Shown: positions 1 through 6,773 of the stretch, piece after piece
How the letters are laid out: every line of letters starts with the position of its first letter
How positions within the stretch are numbered: the first letter of the stretch is position 1
Made by a program: the position numbers and the translations under genes
Assembly (NCBI GenBank): GCA_050694215.1
Contig: JBOGXB010000013.1
Coordinates: 1 to 36,245, forward strand
DNA from: JBOGXB01 sp050694215
GTDB taxonomy: Bacteria > Actinomycetota > CADDZG01 > WHSQ01
Length of the DNA stretch: 36,245 bases
Direction: 5' to 3'
Notes under the pieces: generated by a model
Databases searched by the model: none
Told to the model about the DNA's origin: nothing
What the model saw: only the letters and a program-made list of their open reading frames with translations

Positions 1-894
1 CCACTTCGTGAGCGCCTTGATCGCCCACGGGAAGTAGTAGTGCAGGCTGGTGATCGAGGCGTCCGGGCATGCGTTCGCGTAGTCGATCGGGTAGACCTCG
101 CCATCCTTGATGAGAGTCTCGCAGGAGTTGAACTCCCACAAGAAGAACGCGTTTACCAGCCTTCCGATCGTTACGACCTCACGCCCCACCTTCGCGTCGA
201 GGAAGCCGTGCGCGACCTGGTAGCGATCGTGCAGCGGTCTGCTCGGGTCGTAGCGCATCACCATCGTCTCCGGCCCGATCGAGAGACTGCGTGCGAAGAC
301 GTCGAACCCCTCCACTGAAGCCTGCAAGTGCATCAGTCGTTCGCCGGACTCGTCGTAGTGGCGGTTCAGCTCGTCGGGGTCGGTGATACGCGTCACTCCA
401 ACCCATGCACCCCCGTCGAACGGCTTCATGTAGAGCGGGTAGCCGATCCTGGATGCGATCTCGTCGAGGTCGAAAGAGCGGTTGTACCTGGCGGCGGTGT
501 AGGGGAAACGGGGATTGTCCGGTGGATTCTTGTACGGAAGGAGCCACGTCTCGGGGACCTTGAGCCCGAGCCGGATCATGGCGCAGTAGGCGGCGTGCTT
601 CTCCATCGACTGGAACGTGAACGGGTTGTTCATGAGATACACGCCGTCCATGAGCGCGATCTTCTTTATCCACTCGCGCGGGTGGTAGTACCAGTGAGCA
701 AGGCGGTCGATGACGAGCGCATGACGCGGCTTCATCCTCAGATCGAATGGCTCAATCGTGATCCGCTCCGTCGCAACGGAATGAGACTCGCCCTCGTACG
801 ACACCGACGCCCCGACCCGCCGGATGAGGGCTTCGAATGCGTTCGGCCAGTCCTCCTCCGTGCCGAGGAGCAAGCCGATCAGATGGGATCTCAT
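1..894 (-). CDS. ATP-grasp family ligase, 3' end outside the window
   Basis: Open frame of 298 codons from the ATG at 894 to the window edge with no stop, so the C-terminus is missing. It is recognised as an ATP-grasp enzyme (ATP-dependent carboxylate-amine or carboxylate-thiol ligase) by GYPLYMKPFDGG at residues 151-162, where K157 would be an ATP-binding lysine, and by WEFNSCE around 253-259 plus D271, positioned like the acidic/Asn Mg-binding residues near the end of the fold. There is no signal peptide, so it is cytosolic. The substrate is unknown. It lies 83 bp downstream of two esterases and an ABC exporter on the same strand. No Shine-Dalgarno precedes the ATG; a TACAGT hexamer at 904-909 ends 9 nt before it, suggesting its own promoter and a very short leader. 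The family is fairly sure, the specific reaction is not. Confidence 0.75.
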   Translation of the reverse strand, partial: MRSHLIGLLLGTEEDWPNAFEALIRRVGASVSYEGESHSVATERITIEPFDLRMKPRHALVIDRLAHWYYHPREWIKKIALMDGVYLMNNPFTFQSMEKHAAYCAMIRLGLKVPETWLLPYKNPPDNPRFPYTAARYNRSFDLDEIASRIGYPLYMKPFDGGAWVGVTRITDPDELNRHYDESGERLMHLQASVEGFDVFARSLSIGPETMVMRYDPSRPLHDRYQVAHGFLDAKVGREVVTIGRLVNAFFLWEFNSCETLIKDGEVYPIDYANACPDASITSLHYYFPWAIKALTKW

Positions 895-903
895 TTGGTC
901 CCG

Positions 904-909
904 ACTGTA
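904..909 (-). promoter_or_regulatory. Candidate -10 hexamer for the ATP-grasp gene
   Basis: TACAGT fits TANNNT and ends 9 nt before the ATG at 894. No convincing -35 is seen at normal spacing. It would give a transcript with almost no leader. Confidence 0.35.
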
Positions 910-923
910 CGCCCCCCAAGTCG

Positions 924-972
924 GCCGAGTGTCATTAGAGCCGCGCTATTCGCAACTGTGCTGACACTCGGC
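924..972. repeat. 11-bp perfect inverted repeat between esterase and ATP-grasp genes
   Basis: GCCGAGTGTCA at 924-934 and TGACACTCGGC at 962-972 are perfectly complementary, with a 27-nt loop. It follows the esterase stop (978) and precedes the ATP-grasp start (894). It could be a hairpin that limits read-through or a protein-binding dyad; there is no T-tract as in a classical Rho-independent terminator. Confidence 0.6.
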
Positions 973-977
973 GTCGA

Positions 978-1724
978 TTAGCAGAGCCGTTGCAGGTGAT
1001 GAGCTATCTGGTTACGCCACGACGGCCAGTCGTGGGGAACGTCATATCCCCACAGGTCGAGCTCATGCTTGATGGCCTTGCTGGAGAGTAGTCCCGCGAA
1101 CTCTGTCGTGCTCTCCAGTGCTCCCGTCGTGTCCTCCCACTGGCCCTGCCCGCAGACGAGCAGAATGCTGACTCTGCCCCGGAGCCAGTCGAGATGGTCT
1201 CCTCCAAGATGAGCGACGTAGTCCATCGGGTTGTTGAAGTACACGGCGTCTCCTCGCGGCCCCCATCCGGCCCGCGAGACGTCGTACACGCCACTTAGGC
1301 AGATCGCAATAGGGAAGAGATCGGCGCGCTTCAATGCGAAGTTCGCTGCGTGATAGGCGCCGAAGCTACAGCCGGTCGTGATGATCTCCTTATGGCCGCC
1401 GCAGTCGGAGTCGATCCACGGGACGACACCGTTGACGATCCAGTCCTCGTATCCCTGGTGCATGCGCGCTCGGTCCTCGAGAGGCAGGTCGTCGCGGGCC
1501 CACGAACCGGCGTCGAAACTGTCGACGCAGTAGACCTTCACTCGGCCACCATCGATGAGCCATGAGATCGCGCCGATCATCCCGTTGTTCTCGAAGTCCC
1601 ATGCGTGCCCTTGCTCCGACGGGAACACGAGGAGAGGACGGCCGTAGTGACCGTAGGCGATGAGATCGCCTTCCCCGCCGGTCGCCGGCGCGTGGACGGT
1701 GACGTGGTCTCGCCTCACACCCAT
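978..1724 (-). CDS. Alpha/beta-hydrolase esterase (esterase D-like)
   Basis: 248-aa putative esterase of the alpha/beta-hydrolase fold. The nucleophile elbow GCSFG places Ser120 as catalytic serine; H231 in VPHDW is the probable catalytic His, and acidic residues E197/D198 after the LLVCGQGQ strand could complete the triad. No signal peptide is visible. A longer frame exists to 1772, but the ATG at 1724 overlaps the stop of the upstream Fes-like gene by 10 nt, which fits translational coupling and gives a normal family N-terminus. The substrate is unknown; the context with a second esterase, an ABC exporter and an ATP-grasp ligase suggests hydrolysis of an ester or activated acyl product. It belongs to the same broad family as the upstream gene but is clearly diverged from it. 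Confidence 0.8.
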   Translation of the reverse strand: MGVRRDHVTVHAPATGGEGDLIAYGHYGRPLLVFPSEQGHAWDFENNGMIGAISWLIDGGRVKVYCVDSFDAGSWARDDLPLEDRARMHQGYEDWIVNGVVPWIDSDCGGHKEIITTGCSFGAYHAANFALKRADLFPIAICLSGVYDVSRAGWGPRGDAVYFNNPMDYVAHLGGDHLDWLRGRVSILLVCGQGQWEDTTGALESTTEFAGLLSSKAIKHELDLWGYDVPHDWPSWRNQIAHHLQRLC

Positions 1725-2800
1725 ACCCGTTGAAGCAACGCAAGGAGATCCTGCTCGAACGTGTCGCGCCATGCGATCCAGTTATGCCCGTCCCGGTTCT
1801 CGCGCCAGACGACGTCGTAGCCCTGGGTGCTCAGTGCGTCTCTCATGGCGCGGTTGTTGGCCATGTTCTCCTCGACCGACCCACAGGTCATCGCGATGGG
1901 GATCGGGTGAGCCCAATCCGAGGCAGAGAGCACCCTTCCGGCGAATCTCGAGATGCGGCGGAAGCGCACGAAACCCGATTCCTGCTTGTCGAAGCGCTGC
2001 CGGAAGTAGCTCCCCGACTGGAGGAAGAGTCCCCCGAAAACGGCTGGGTGGGTGCGGTGAGCGTGCAGCATCGCCAGGGCCCCGAGGCTCGCCCCCATCC
2101 CGACCCTCTTGCTCCGCCCGTGGGGCATCGGCGCCATCCGTTCGATCGCCGGGACTATCTCGTACGCGAGGGCGCGGGCGTAGGACGTCGACGCCGAGTA
2201 GATGTGGCCACGCTCGACCGGGCCCACCAGTGCGGCCCGCATCGGAGGTAAAGCTCCGGAGCGCGTGAAGAGATCGAGGAACTTGAGGAGGTCCGAGAAG
2301 TCGGCGTACTCGGGGCCGTCGTGGGCAACCAACAATGGCAGTGCATCATCCTCGGCCGCGCCGGGGCTCGTCCAAACAATCAGCGGAAGGTCGACCCGCA
2401 GCGAGCGGGCGCGGATGTGGGACACGATTTCGTTCCCGTGCAGCTCTCTTGCTGCCTCGGTCCAGGCTGGGGCGCGATAACCCGGAAAATCCACCACAGA
2501 CTTCTCACCGAACGGGCCGGGAGCGCGTTCGGGGTTCGCGGGATCGGGAATCGTCTCGCTGCCGCCGTCCTTGTGCTCGACACGGAACAGATACTCCATG
2601 CGATCCGCGTTGGGGCGGGGGAAGCGGAGCCTCCATGTCCCCGTCGCGTCGACGCGCTCGAAGGCCGGCCCCACGCGCGGGCGGGTGATCTCCTGACACA
2701 GCTTCACCGAGGACAGCGCGTGATCGCCATCCTGCAGCGCGAACGTCACGTCCCGGTCGGTCACGCCGGGCGAGACATCTACTGCGGAAGGAGCACTCAC
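1715..2800 (-). CDS. Enterochelin-esterase-like (Fes/EsD family) hydrolase
   Basis: 361-aa protein with two parts: an N-terminal beta-rich, early-set-like segment (about residues 10-90, with WRLRFPRP and YLFRVEH resembling the N-domain of Fes proteins) and a C-terminal esterase domain. GMGASLG places Ser238 as nucleophile and DGHNW places H339 as the triad His. LLVAHDGPEY is typical of the first strands of this family. The GTG at 2800 is chosen because it lies 11 nt after the permease stop; the frame stays open upstream, but that portion only shadows the permease gene, and no clear ribosome site decides the start. Known relatives hydrolyse ester bonds of siderophores or other acylated substrates; the substrate here is not determined. 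No signal peptide, so probably cytoplasmic. Confidence 0.8.
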   Translation of the reverse strand: MSAPSAVDVSPGVTDRDVTFALQDGDHALSSVKLCQEITRPRVGPAFERVDATGTWRLRFPRPNADRMEYLFRVEHKDGGSETIPDPANPERAPGPFGEKSVVDFPGYRAPAWTEAARELHGNEIVSHIRARSLRVDLPLIVWTSPGAAEDDALPLLVAHDGPEYADFSDLLKFLDLFTRSGALPPMRAALVGPVERGHIYSASTSYARALAYEIVPAIERMAPMPHGRSKRVGMGASLGALAMLHAHRTHPAVFGGLFLQSGSYFRQRFDKQESGFVRFRRISRFAGRVLSASDWAHPIPIAMTCGSVEENMANNRAMRDALSTQGYDVVWRENRDGHNWIAWRDTFEQDLLALLQRVWV

Positions 2801-2811
2801 ACGGAAGGGGG

Positions 2812-3549
2812 TCAGCGAGGGGCTTCCCACTTGAAGAAGCGCAAAGAGACGAGGAGGCCGAAGACTCCCCACGCCGCGACGACCGCGATGTCGGCCCATT
2901 CGTACCCCAAGCTCCCCGGGGGTGGGTTGAAGGAGGCGTTCATCATGTCGGCGTAATGCTTGAGGGGGAAGAACTCGGCCACGGCCTGGAGCCATCTCGG
3001 GACATCCTCGTAGGGGGCGAAGATGTCGGAGATGAAGGAAAGCGGGATGACGAGCGCATTTACCACCGCGGGTGCGGCCTCGGCGTTGGGTATTGGCCCG
3101 CTGATCGCAAGGCCGAGGGCGCAATAAGCGGCGGCGCCGACGACTACAGACAATAGGAACGCGGGCATGGTCTCGGATGGAAGGGTTACGTCGTAGAAGA
3201 GCGCGCCGAACGCGGCCACGATCACGACTAGGAGAAGCGCGATCAGGCTCGAGTGGATCACCTTGGCGAAGAGGTACATCCAGCCGGGGAGGGGAGTTCC
3301 GCGAACGCGTTTGAGTATGCCTTCGTCGCGCGCGATGGTCATGGACATCGCTACGTTCGTGTAGCAGGCGGACACGATCGAGAATGCTGCTATCCCGGGT
3401 ACGAAGAACTGGCTCTCGCCGAATATCGCATTGAAGATCACGAGAAACATCAGCGGAAACGCGAAGGTGAAGAAGGCGGACGCCGGGTTGCGCCAGAAGG
3501 TTTTGTTGAAGAACAGAACCTGCCTCAGGGTGATCGCGCTTGTGCTCAC
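2812..3549 (-). CDS. ABC-2 type transporter permease
   Basis: 245-aa integral membrane protein of the ABC-2 family with about six hydrophobic segments, for example FFTFAFPLMFLVIFNAIF, LIALLLVVIVAAFGALFY, MPAFLLSVVVGAAAYCALGL, VVNALVIPLSFISDIF and the final IAVVAAWGVFGLLVSL. RDEGILKRVRGTPLP is the conserved cytosolic loop of this family and DIFAPYEDVPRWLQAVAEFFPLKH is a typical ABC-2 C-terminal motif. The GTG start at 3549 overlaps the ATPase stop by 4 nt (GTGA), so the pair is translationally coupled. It forms an export system with the upstream ATPase; the cargo is unknown (drug, lipid or small molecule). The longer frame to 3657 lies inside the ATPase gene and is not used. Confidence 0.9.
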   Translation of the reverse strand: MSTSAITLRQVLFFNKTFWRNPASAFFTFAFPLMFLVIFNAIFGESQFFVPGIAAFSIVSACYTNVAMSMTIARDEGILKRVRGTPLPGWMYLFAKVIHSSLIALLLVVIVAAFGALFYDVTLPSETMPAFLLSVVVGAAAYCALGLAISGPIPNAEAAPAVVNALVIPLSFISDIFAPYEDVPRWLQAVAEFFPLKHYADMMNASFNPPPGSLGYEWADIAVVAAWGVFGLLVSLRFFKWEAPR

Positions 3550-4463
3550 TCGCTCGGTCCACCTTCCGGCGTCTGGGTGAGCTGAAGATAGACGTCCTCC
3601 AGCGACGGGCGCGAGACGCTGAGGTGGATCAGCTCGACCTCGGTGGACAATGCCCACCCGGTCAAGCCGTACAGGGTGCGCGTTGGATCGGCCGTCTCGA
3701 GATGCACGAGGCCGTCGGAACCGACGGACGCGCCGAGCGCTGCAGGTAGGTCGGGTGAGTCCGCAGGCAGTCTGAATGCGATGCGCGTGAGATTGCCTTC
3801 CCGGGCGGCGAGCGTCGAGGGCGTCCCTTCTGCGACGATCTCACCGCCCATGATGATCGCAACTCGATCGGCAAGGTTCTGGGCCTCGTCCATATAGTGG
3901 GTCGTCAGGAAGACGGTCTTGCCGAGGGACTTGAGGTTCTCGATCATCTTCCATGCGTTACGGCGAGCTCCCGGATCAAACCCCGTCGTCGGCTCGTCCA
4001 AGAACAGCAAGTCGGGATCCCCCGCCAGTCCGATGGCGACGTCGAGCCGTCTCTGCTGTCCCCCCGAGAGCTTCTTGACCCGAGTGTTCCGCTTCTCGGT
4101 GAGGCCGACTACCTCGATGACGTCGTCGAGAGCCCGTGGGGACGGGTAGTAGCCGCGGAACAGGTCGATCGCCTCCGCGACCGTTAGGTAGTGCTCAACT
4201 CCTACCGTCTGGAGGACGATCCCGATCCGTTGCCTGAAAGCGGAGCCACCCCGGGCGGGGTCGAAACCCAGCACCGAGACCTCTCCGGCCGTGCGTATGC
4301 GATGACCTTCGAGGATCTCGACGGTGGTGGTCTTCCCCGCGCCGTTCGGGCCGAGCATCGCGAACACCTCTCCCGGGGACACGCTCAGGTCGATACCCCG
4401 AACGGCTTCCAGCCTGCCGTAGGTCTTGCGCAAGCCTTTGACGTCGATAGCAAGGGCGCTCAT
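3546..4463 (-). CDS. ABC transporter ATP-binding protein (ABC-2 exporter)
   Basis: 305-aa ATPase that powers the permease encoded downstream. Walker A GPNGAGKTT at 38-46 (K44), Q-loop in GIVLQ, signature LSGGQ at 132-136, Walker B LLFLDEP at 152-158 and H-loop His189 are all intact. About 100 residues after the nucleotide-binding domain form the C-terminal extension common in drug/lipid exporters (CcmA/DrrA type). The ATG at 4463 gives the standard N-terminus MSALAIDVKGL; the frame continues to 4529 but would overlap the divergent acyl-CoA dehydrogenase. TATTCT at 4471-4476 ends exactly 7 nt before this ATG, so the mRNA is probably leaderless. First gene of the minus-strand cluster. Confidence 0.93.
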   Translation of the reverse strand: MSALAIDVKGLRKTYGRLEAVRGIDLSVSPGEVFAMLGPNGAGKTTTVEILEGHRIRTAGEVSVLGFDPARGGSAFRQRIGIVLQTVGVEHYLTVAEAIDLFRGYYPSPRALDDVIEVVGLTEKRNTRVKKLSGGQQRRLDVAIGLAGDPDLLFLDEPTTGFDPGARRNAWKMIENLKSLGKTVFLTTHYMDEAQNLADRVAIIMGGEIVAEGTPSTLAAREGNLTRIAFRLPADSPDLPAALGASVGSDGLVHLETADPTRTLYGLTGWALSTEVELIHLSVSRPSLEDVYLQLTQTPEGGPSE

Positions 4464-4470
4464 CGCTCGC

Positions 4471-4476
4471 AGAATA
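4471..4476 (-). promoter_or_regulatory. Candidate -10 for leaderless ABC-exporter transcript
   Basis: TATTCT on the minus strand, 7 nt from the ATG at 4463. It overlaps the opposing -10 candidate at 4475-4480 by two bases within the 23-bp intergenic gap. Confidence 0.5.
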
Positions 4477-4480
4477 AGCT
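4475..4480 (+). promoter_or_regulatory. Candidate -10 for leaderless acyl-CoA dehydrogenase transcript
   Basis: TAAGCT ends 6 nt before the GTG at 4487. There is no Shine-Dalgarno before that GTG. The hexamer shares bases with the minus-strand -10 of the ABC exporter, so the two polymerases would compete. Confidence 0.5.
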
Positions 4481-4486
4481 GTTGCC

Positions 4487-6175
4487 GTGAGCGGCTTCCT
4501 TCAATCTCCGCCTTCCCTCCCGGATGCATGGACCTCGGACCGTGCGCTGCGGGAAGCTCTCGAGTTCCATCTTGGACCCGACGCGTTCGTTCGGGCCGAG
4601 CCGGATCTCGCCGAGATGGGCCGAGTCGCTACCGAACCGTCGACACTGGCCCTGTCTGCGAGAGCAGAGTCCGAGCCGCCGCGCCTCGATCACTACGACG
4701 CGTGGGGTAGGCGCGTCGACGAGATCGTGGTCTCGGACGCGTATGTCGAGCTGGGGCGGATGGGCGTCGAGGCCGGCATCACCGCCCTCCCATACGAGGA
4801 CACCCCCCATCGCGACAAGGCGCGGCTGGTGTGGGCAGGGCTCCTGGCTCTGTGGGGGCCCTCCTCCGCTCTGTACAGCTGTCCCGTCGCCATGACTGAC
4901 GGGGCGGCGCGCACGCTGTTGATTCATGGCGGCGAGGACGACCACGCAGTTGTCGAACGATTGACAACGCGCGACACGTCGGCTGCCTGGACCAGTGGGC
5001 AGTGGATGACCGAGACGGCCGGCGGCTCAGATGTCGGCCGTACAGGGACGGTCGCTCGTCGGGCCGAAGACGGATCCTGGCGACTGACGGGCACCAAGTG
5101 GTTCACGAGCTCGATCACCTCAGAGATGGCACTGACGCTGGCGCGCCCGGACGGAGGTCCTCAGGGATCGCGCGGGCTCGCCCTCTTCCGCATCCATCGG
5201 CATCTCGACGACGGAGCTCCAAACTCGATCCTCGTACGACGGTTGAAGGACAAGCTCGGGACGAGGGCGCTCCCGACCGCAGAGCTCGAGCTTCAGGACG
5301 CCCTCGCGTTCCCGGTGGGCGACGTCCATGACGGGGGAGGGGTGCGCCGGATCGCGACCATGCTCAACCTCACCCGCATCCACAACTCGCTCGGCGGTAC
5401 GGCCGCGATCGGACGTGGGCTCGCGTGGGCACGGGCGTTCGCCTCGGTGCGCGAGGCGTTTGGACAACCTCTGCATCTGCTTCCGGCCCACGTTGCGACC
5501 TTGTCGGACATGGCGGTGGATTACGCGGCTTCGCTTGCTCTGACCCTGCGTTGCTGCGAGCTCCTCGGGCGCACCGAGCACGGCACCGCGGACGACGGCC
5601 AGCAACTCCTTCTCCGTGCACTGACCCCGATCACCAAGCTCGCGACGGGCAGGTGGTCGATCGCAGCGGTGACCGAAGCGATGGAAGCGGTCGGAGGGGT
5701 CGGTTACTGCGAGGACTCCACGATCCCCGCTCTCGTCCGCAACACTCACGTCATTCCTATCTGGGAGGGCACCACCAACGTGATGGCACTCGATTTCATG
5801 CGCGTCGTGAGCCGGGGCGCGGCATTGGAGTCGCTCCTCGAGGACGCGCATCGGGACCTCGAGCACGCGGCTTCTCATTCCCCCCTGGGGCCAACGACCG
5901 CTCTCGTGGCCGGCGCCCTCGACGAGATCGCGACGAGAGCCGAGAAGGCCACGGCCGATCCGGAGGAAGCGCAGTATCACGCTCGATCTCTTGCCCTGTC
6001 GGTGGCCCGTACGTACGCGTGCGCAAGGTTGTGCGCCCAGGGGGCCTGGGCGGCCGAGCGAGGGGACGTCCGGACCGCGTCGACCGCAGCCCGGCTCGCT
6101 CACCGGGGCTTGGTCGAGCCTGAGGGCTCTCGGGAGGCGGAGCTCGCGATGGACGATCACCAGATACCCGACTGA
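4487..6175 (+). CDS. Acyl-CoA dehydrogenase, AidB-like subfamily
   Basis: 562-aa flavoprotein of the large AidB-like acyl-CoA dehydrogenase group; ordinary family members are about 380 aa. FAD/substrate motif WMTETAGGSDVG at 173-184, TGTKWFTS at 201-208, KDKLGTRALPTAE at 254-266 and the catalytic-base region WEGTTN at 426-431 (E427) are all present. AidB of E. coli is an alkylation-response protein, while many AidB-like proteins have unknown acyl-CoA substrates, so the name does not prove a DNA-repair role. GTG start at 4487; no upstream alternative is possible because the divergent ABC gene starts 23 bp away. A 468-aa antisense frame overlaps it but has no recognisable domain. The cupredoxin gene begins 40 bp downstream. 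Confidence 0.88.
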   Translation: MSGFLQSPPSLPDAWTSDRALREALEFHLGPDAFVRAEPDLAEMGRVATEPSTLALSARAESEPPRLDHYDAWGRRVDEIVVSDAYVELGRMGVEAGITALPYEDTPHRDKARLVWAGLLALWGPSSALYSCPVAMTDGAARTLLIHGGEDDHAVVERLTTRDTSAAWTSGQWMTETAGGSDVGRTGTVARRAEDGSWRLTGTKWFTSSITSEMALTLARPDGGPQGSRGLALFRIHRHLDDGAPNSILVRRLKDKLGTRALPTAELELQDALAFPVGDVHDGGGVRRIATMLNLTRIHNSLGGTAAIGRGLAWARAFASVREAFGQPLHLLPAHVATLSDMAVDYAASLALTLRCCELLGRTEHGTADDGQQLLLRALTPITKLATGRWSIAAVTEAMEAVGGVGYCEDSTIPALVRNTHVIPIWEGTTNVMALDFMRVVSRGAALESLLEDAHRDLEHAASHSPLGPTTALVAGALDEIATRAEKATADPEEAQYHARSLALSVARTYACARLCAQGAWAAERGDVRTASTAARLAHRGLVEPEGSREAELAMDDHQIPD

Positions 6176-6215
6176 CGGAGCCGTTGATACGAACGCCCCC
6201 ACCCGAGCCCTTCTC

Positions 6216-6602
6216 GTGAGTCTCAAGCTGGCGTCAGTGGCGTTTTTGACGGCATCACTCGCAGCCTGCGCGTCCTCCGGCGAGACCTCTTCGGGCGCCA
6301 TGCAGGGCGCACATCGGGTCCATCCCGACGCCGACGTGGTCATCGACGCTTTCACCTTCGTGCCCGCCGCGCTCGAGGTCTCCGTGGGAGAGACCGTCAC
6401 CTGGGTCAACCACGACGCCACGCTGCACACCGTCACCTCGGGGTCGCGGAGGAAGGGCGTGGCCGGCACCGCTGAGCCCGGCAGCTTCGACCACGACTTG
6501 GAGCTCGACGACACCTTTTCCTTCACGTTTGAGCGCGCCGGGACCTTTTCCTATCACTGTGACCTCCACCCCCGGATGCGGGGAAGGATCGTCGTCGGGT
6601 AG
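6216..6602 (+). CDS. Cupredoxin (plastocyanin/amicyanin-like) lipoprotein
   Basis: 128-aa type-1 copper protein. The N-terminus is a lipoprotein signal: hydrophobic LASVAFLTASLAAC with Cys18 as the probable lipidated residue, so it would sit on the outer face of the membrane. The copper site is seen as H71 in ATLHTV, then C115, H118 and M121 in YHCDLHPRM. SVGETVTWVNHD is the characteristic cupredoxin strand. It probably shuttles electrons outside the cell membrane; its partner is not shown by context, although a cytochrome oxidase is encoded 5 kb away. The GTG at 6216 is chosen because it starts directly before the signal peptide; longer in-frame extension would lie inside the dehydrogenase gene. 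Confidence 0.85.
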   Translation: MSLKLASVAFLTASLAACASSGETSSGAMQGAHRVHPDADVVIDAFTFVPAALEVSVGETVTWVNHDATLHTVTSGSRRKGVAGTAEPGSFDHDLELDDTFSFTFERAGTFSYHCDLHPRMRGRIVVG

Positions 6603-6773
6603 CGGCTCGCGCCGCCCAAGGCTCGCCCCCTAGGCTCGCCCTCTGCCTGGTGCTCTCTTCTTTGCATCCAGACTGCCCCTGCCGCGCCCTGTTGATGCAA
6701 AGGAGCGGGAAAACGGCCCTGTCGCCCGGGTCGCGGGCCTAAAGACGGGACCCCGTAGGGCGATACACAATTG
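6603..6773 (+). promoter_or_regulatory. Structured untranslated leader candidate before HD-GYP gene
   Basis: 171-bp gap with unusually dense self-complementarity. A 10-bp direct repeat AGGCTCGCCC occurs at 6619-6628 and 6632-6641. CTTTGCATC (6660-6668) pairs with GATGCAAAG (6694-6702). TCGCCC (6722-6727) pairs with GGGCGA (6758-6763), and inside it GGGTC (6728-6732) pairs with GACCC (6749-6753) with a 4-nt bulge. GGCCC at 6715-6719 can pair with GGGCC (6735-6739) in that hairpin's loop, giving a possible pseudoknot. It does not show the conserved cores of the c-di-GMP riboswitches as I know them. Function is inference. Confidence 0.45.

Noticed and set aside
2801..3562. N-terminal 254 codons of the long frame that includes the Fes-like esterase
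   Set aside because: This part is antigenic shadow of the ABC permease in another frame; the Arg/Pro-rich product has no membrane or esterase similarity. The real gene begins at about 2800.
5120..6526. 468-aa open frame antisense to the acyl-CoA dehydrogenase and cupredoxin genes
   Set aside because: It covers two genes with complete family motifs on the other strand and has no recognisable domain, with an Arg/Pro/Ser-rich composition typical of shadow frames in G+C-rich DNA.
6603..6773. c-di-GMP class I (GEMM) riboswitch before the HD-GYP gene
   Set aside because: One GCAAAG string is present, but the tetraloop/receptor arrangement and the second conserved block of that class are not found in order. 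It is kept only as an unclassified structured leader.
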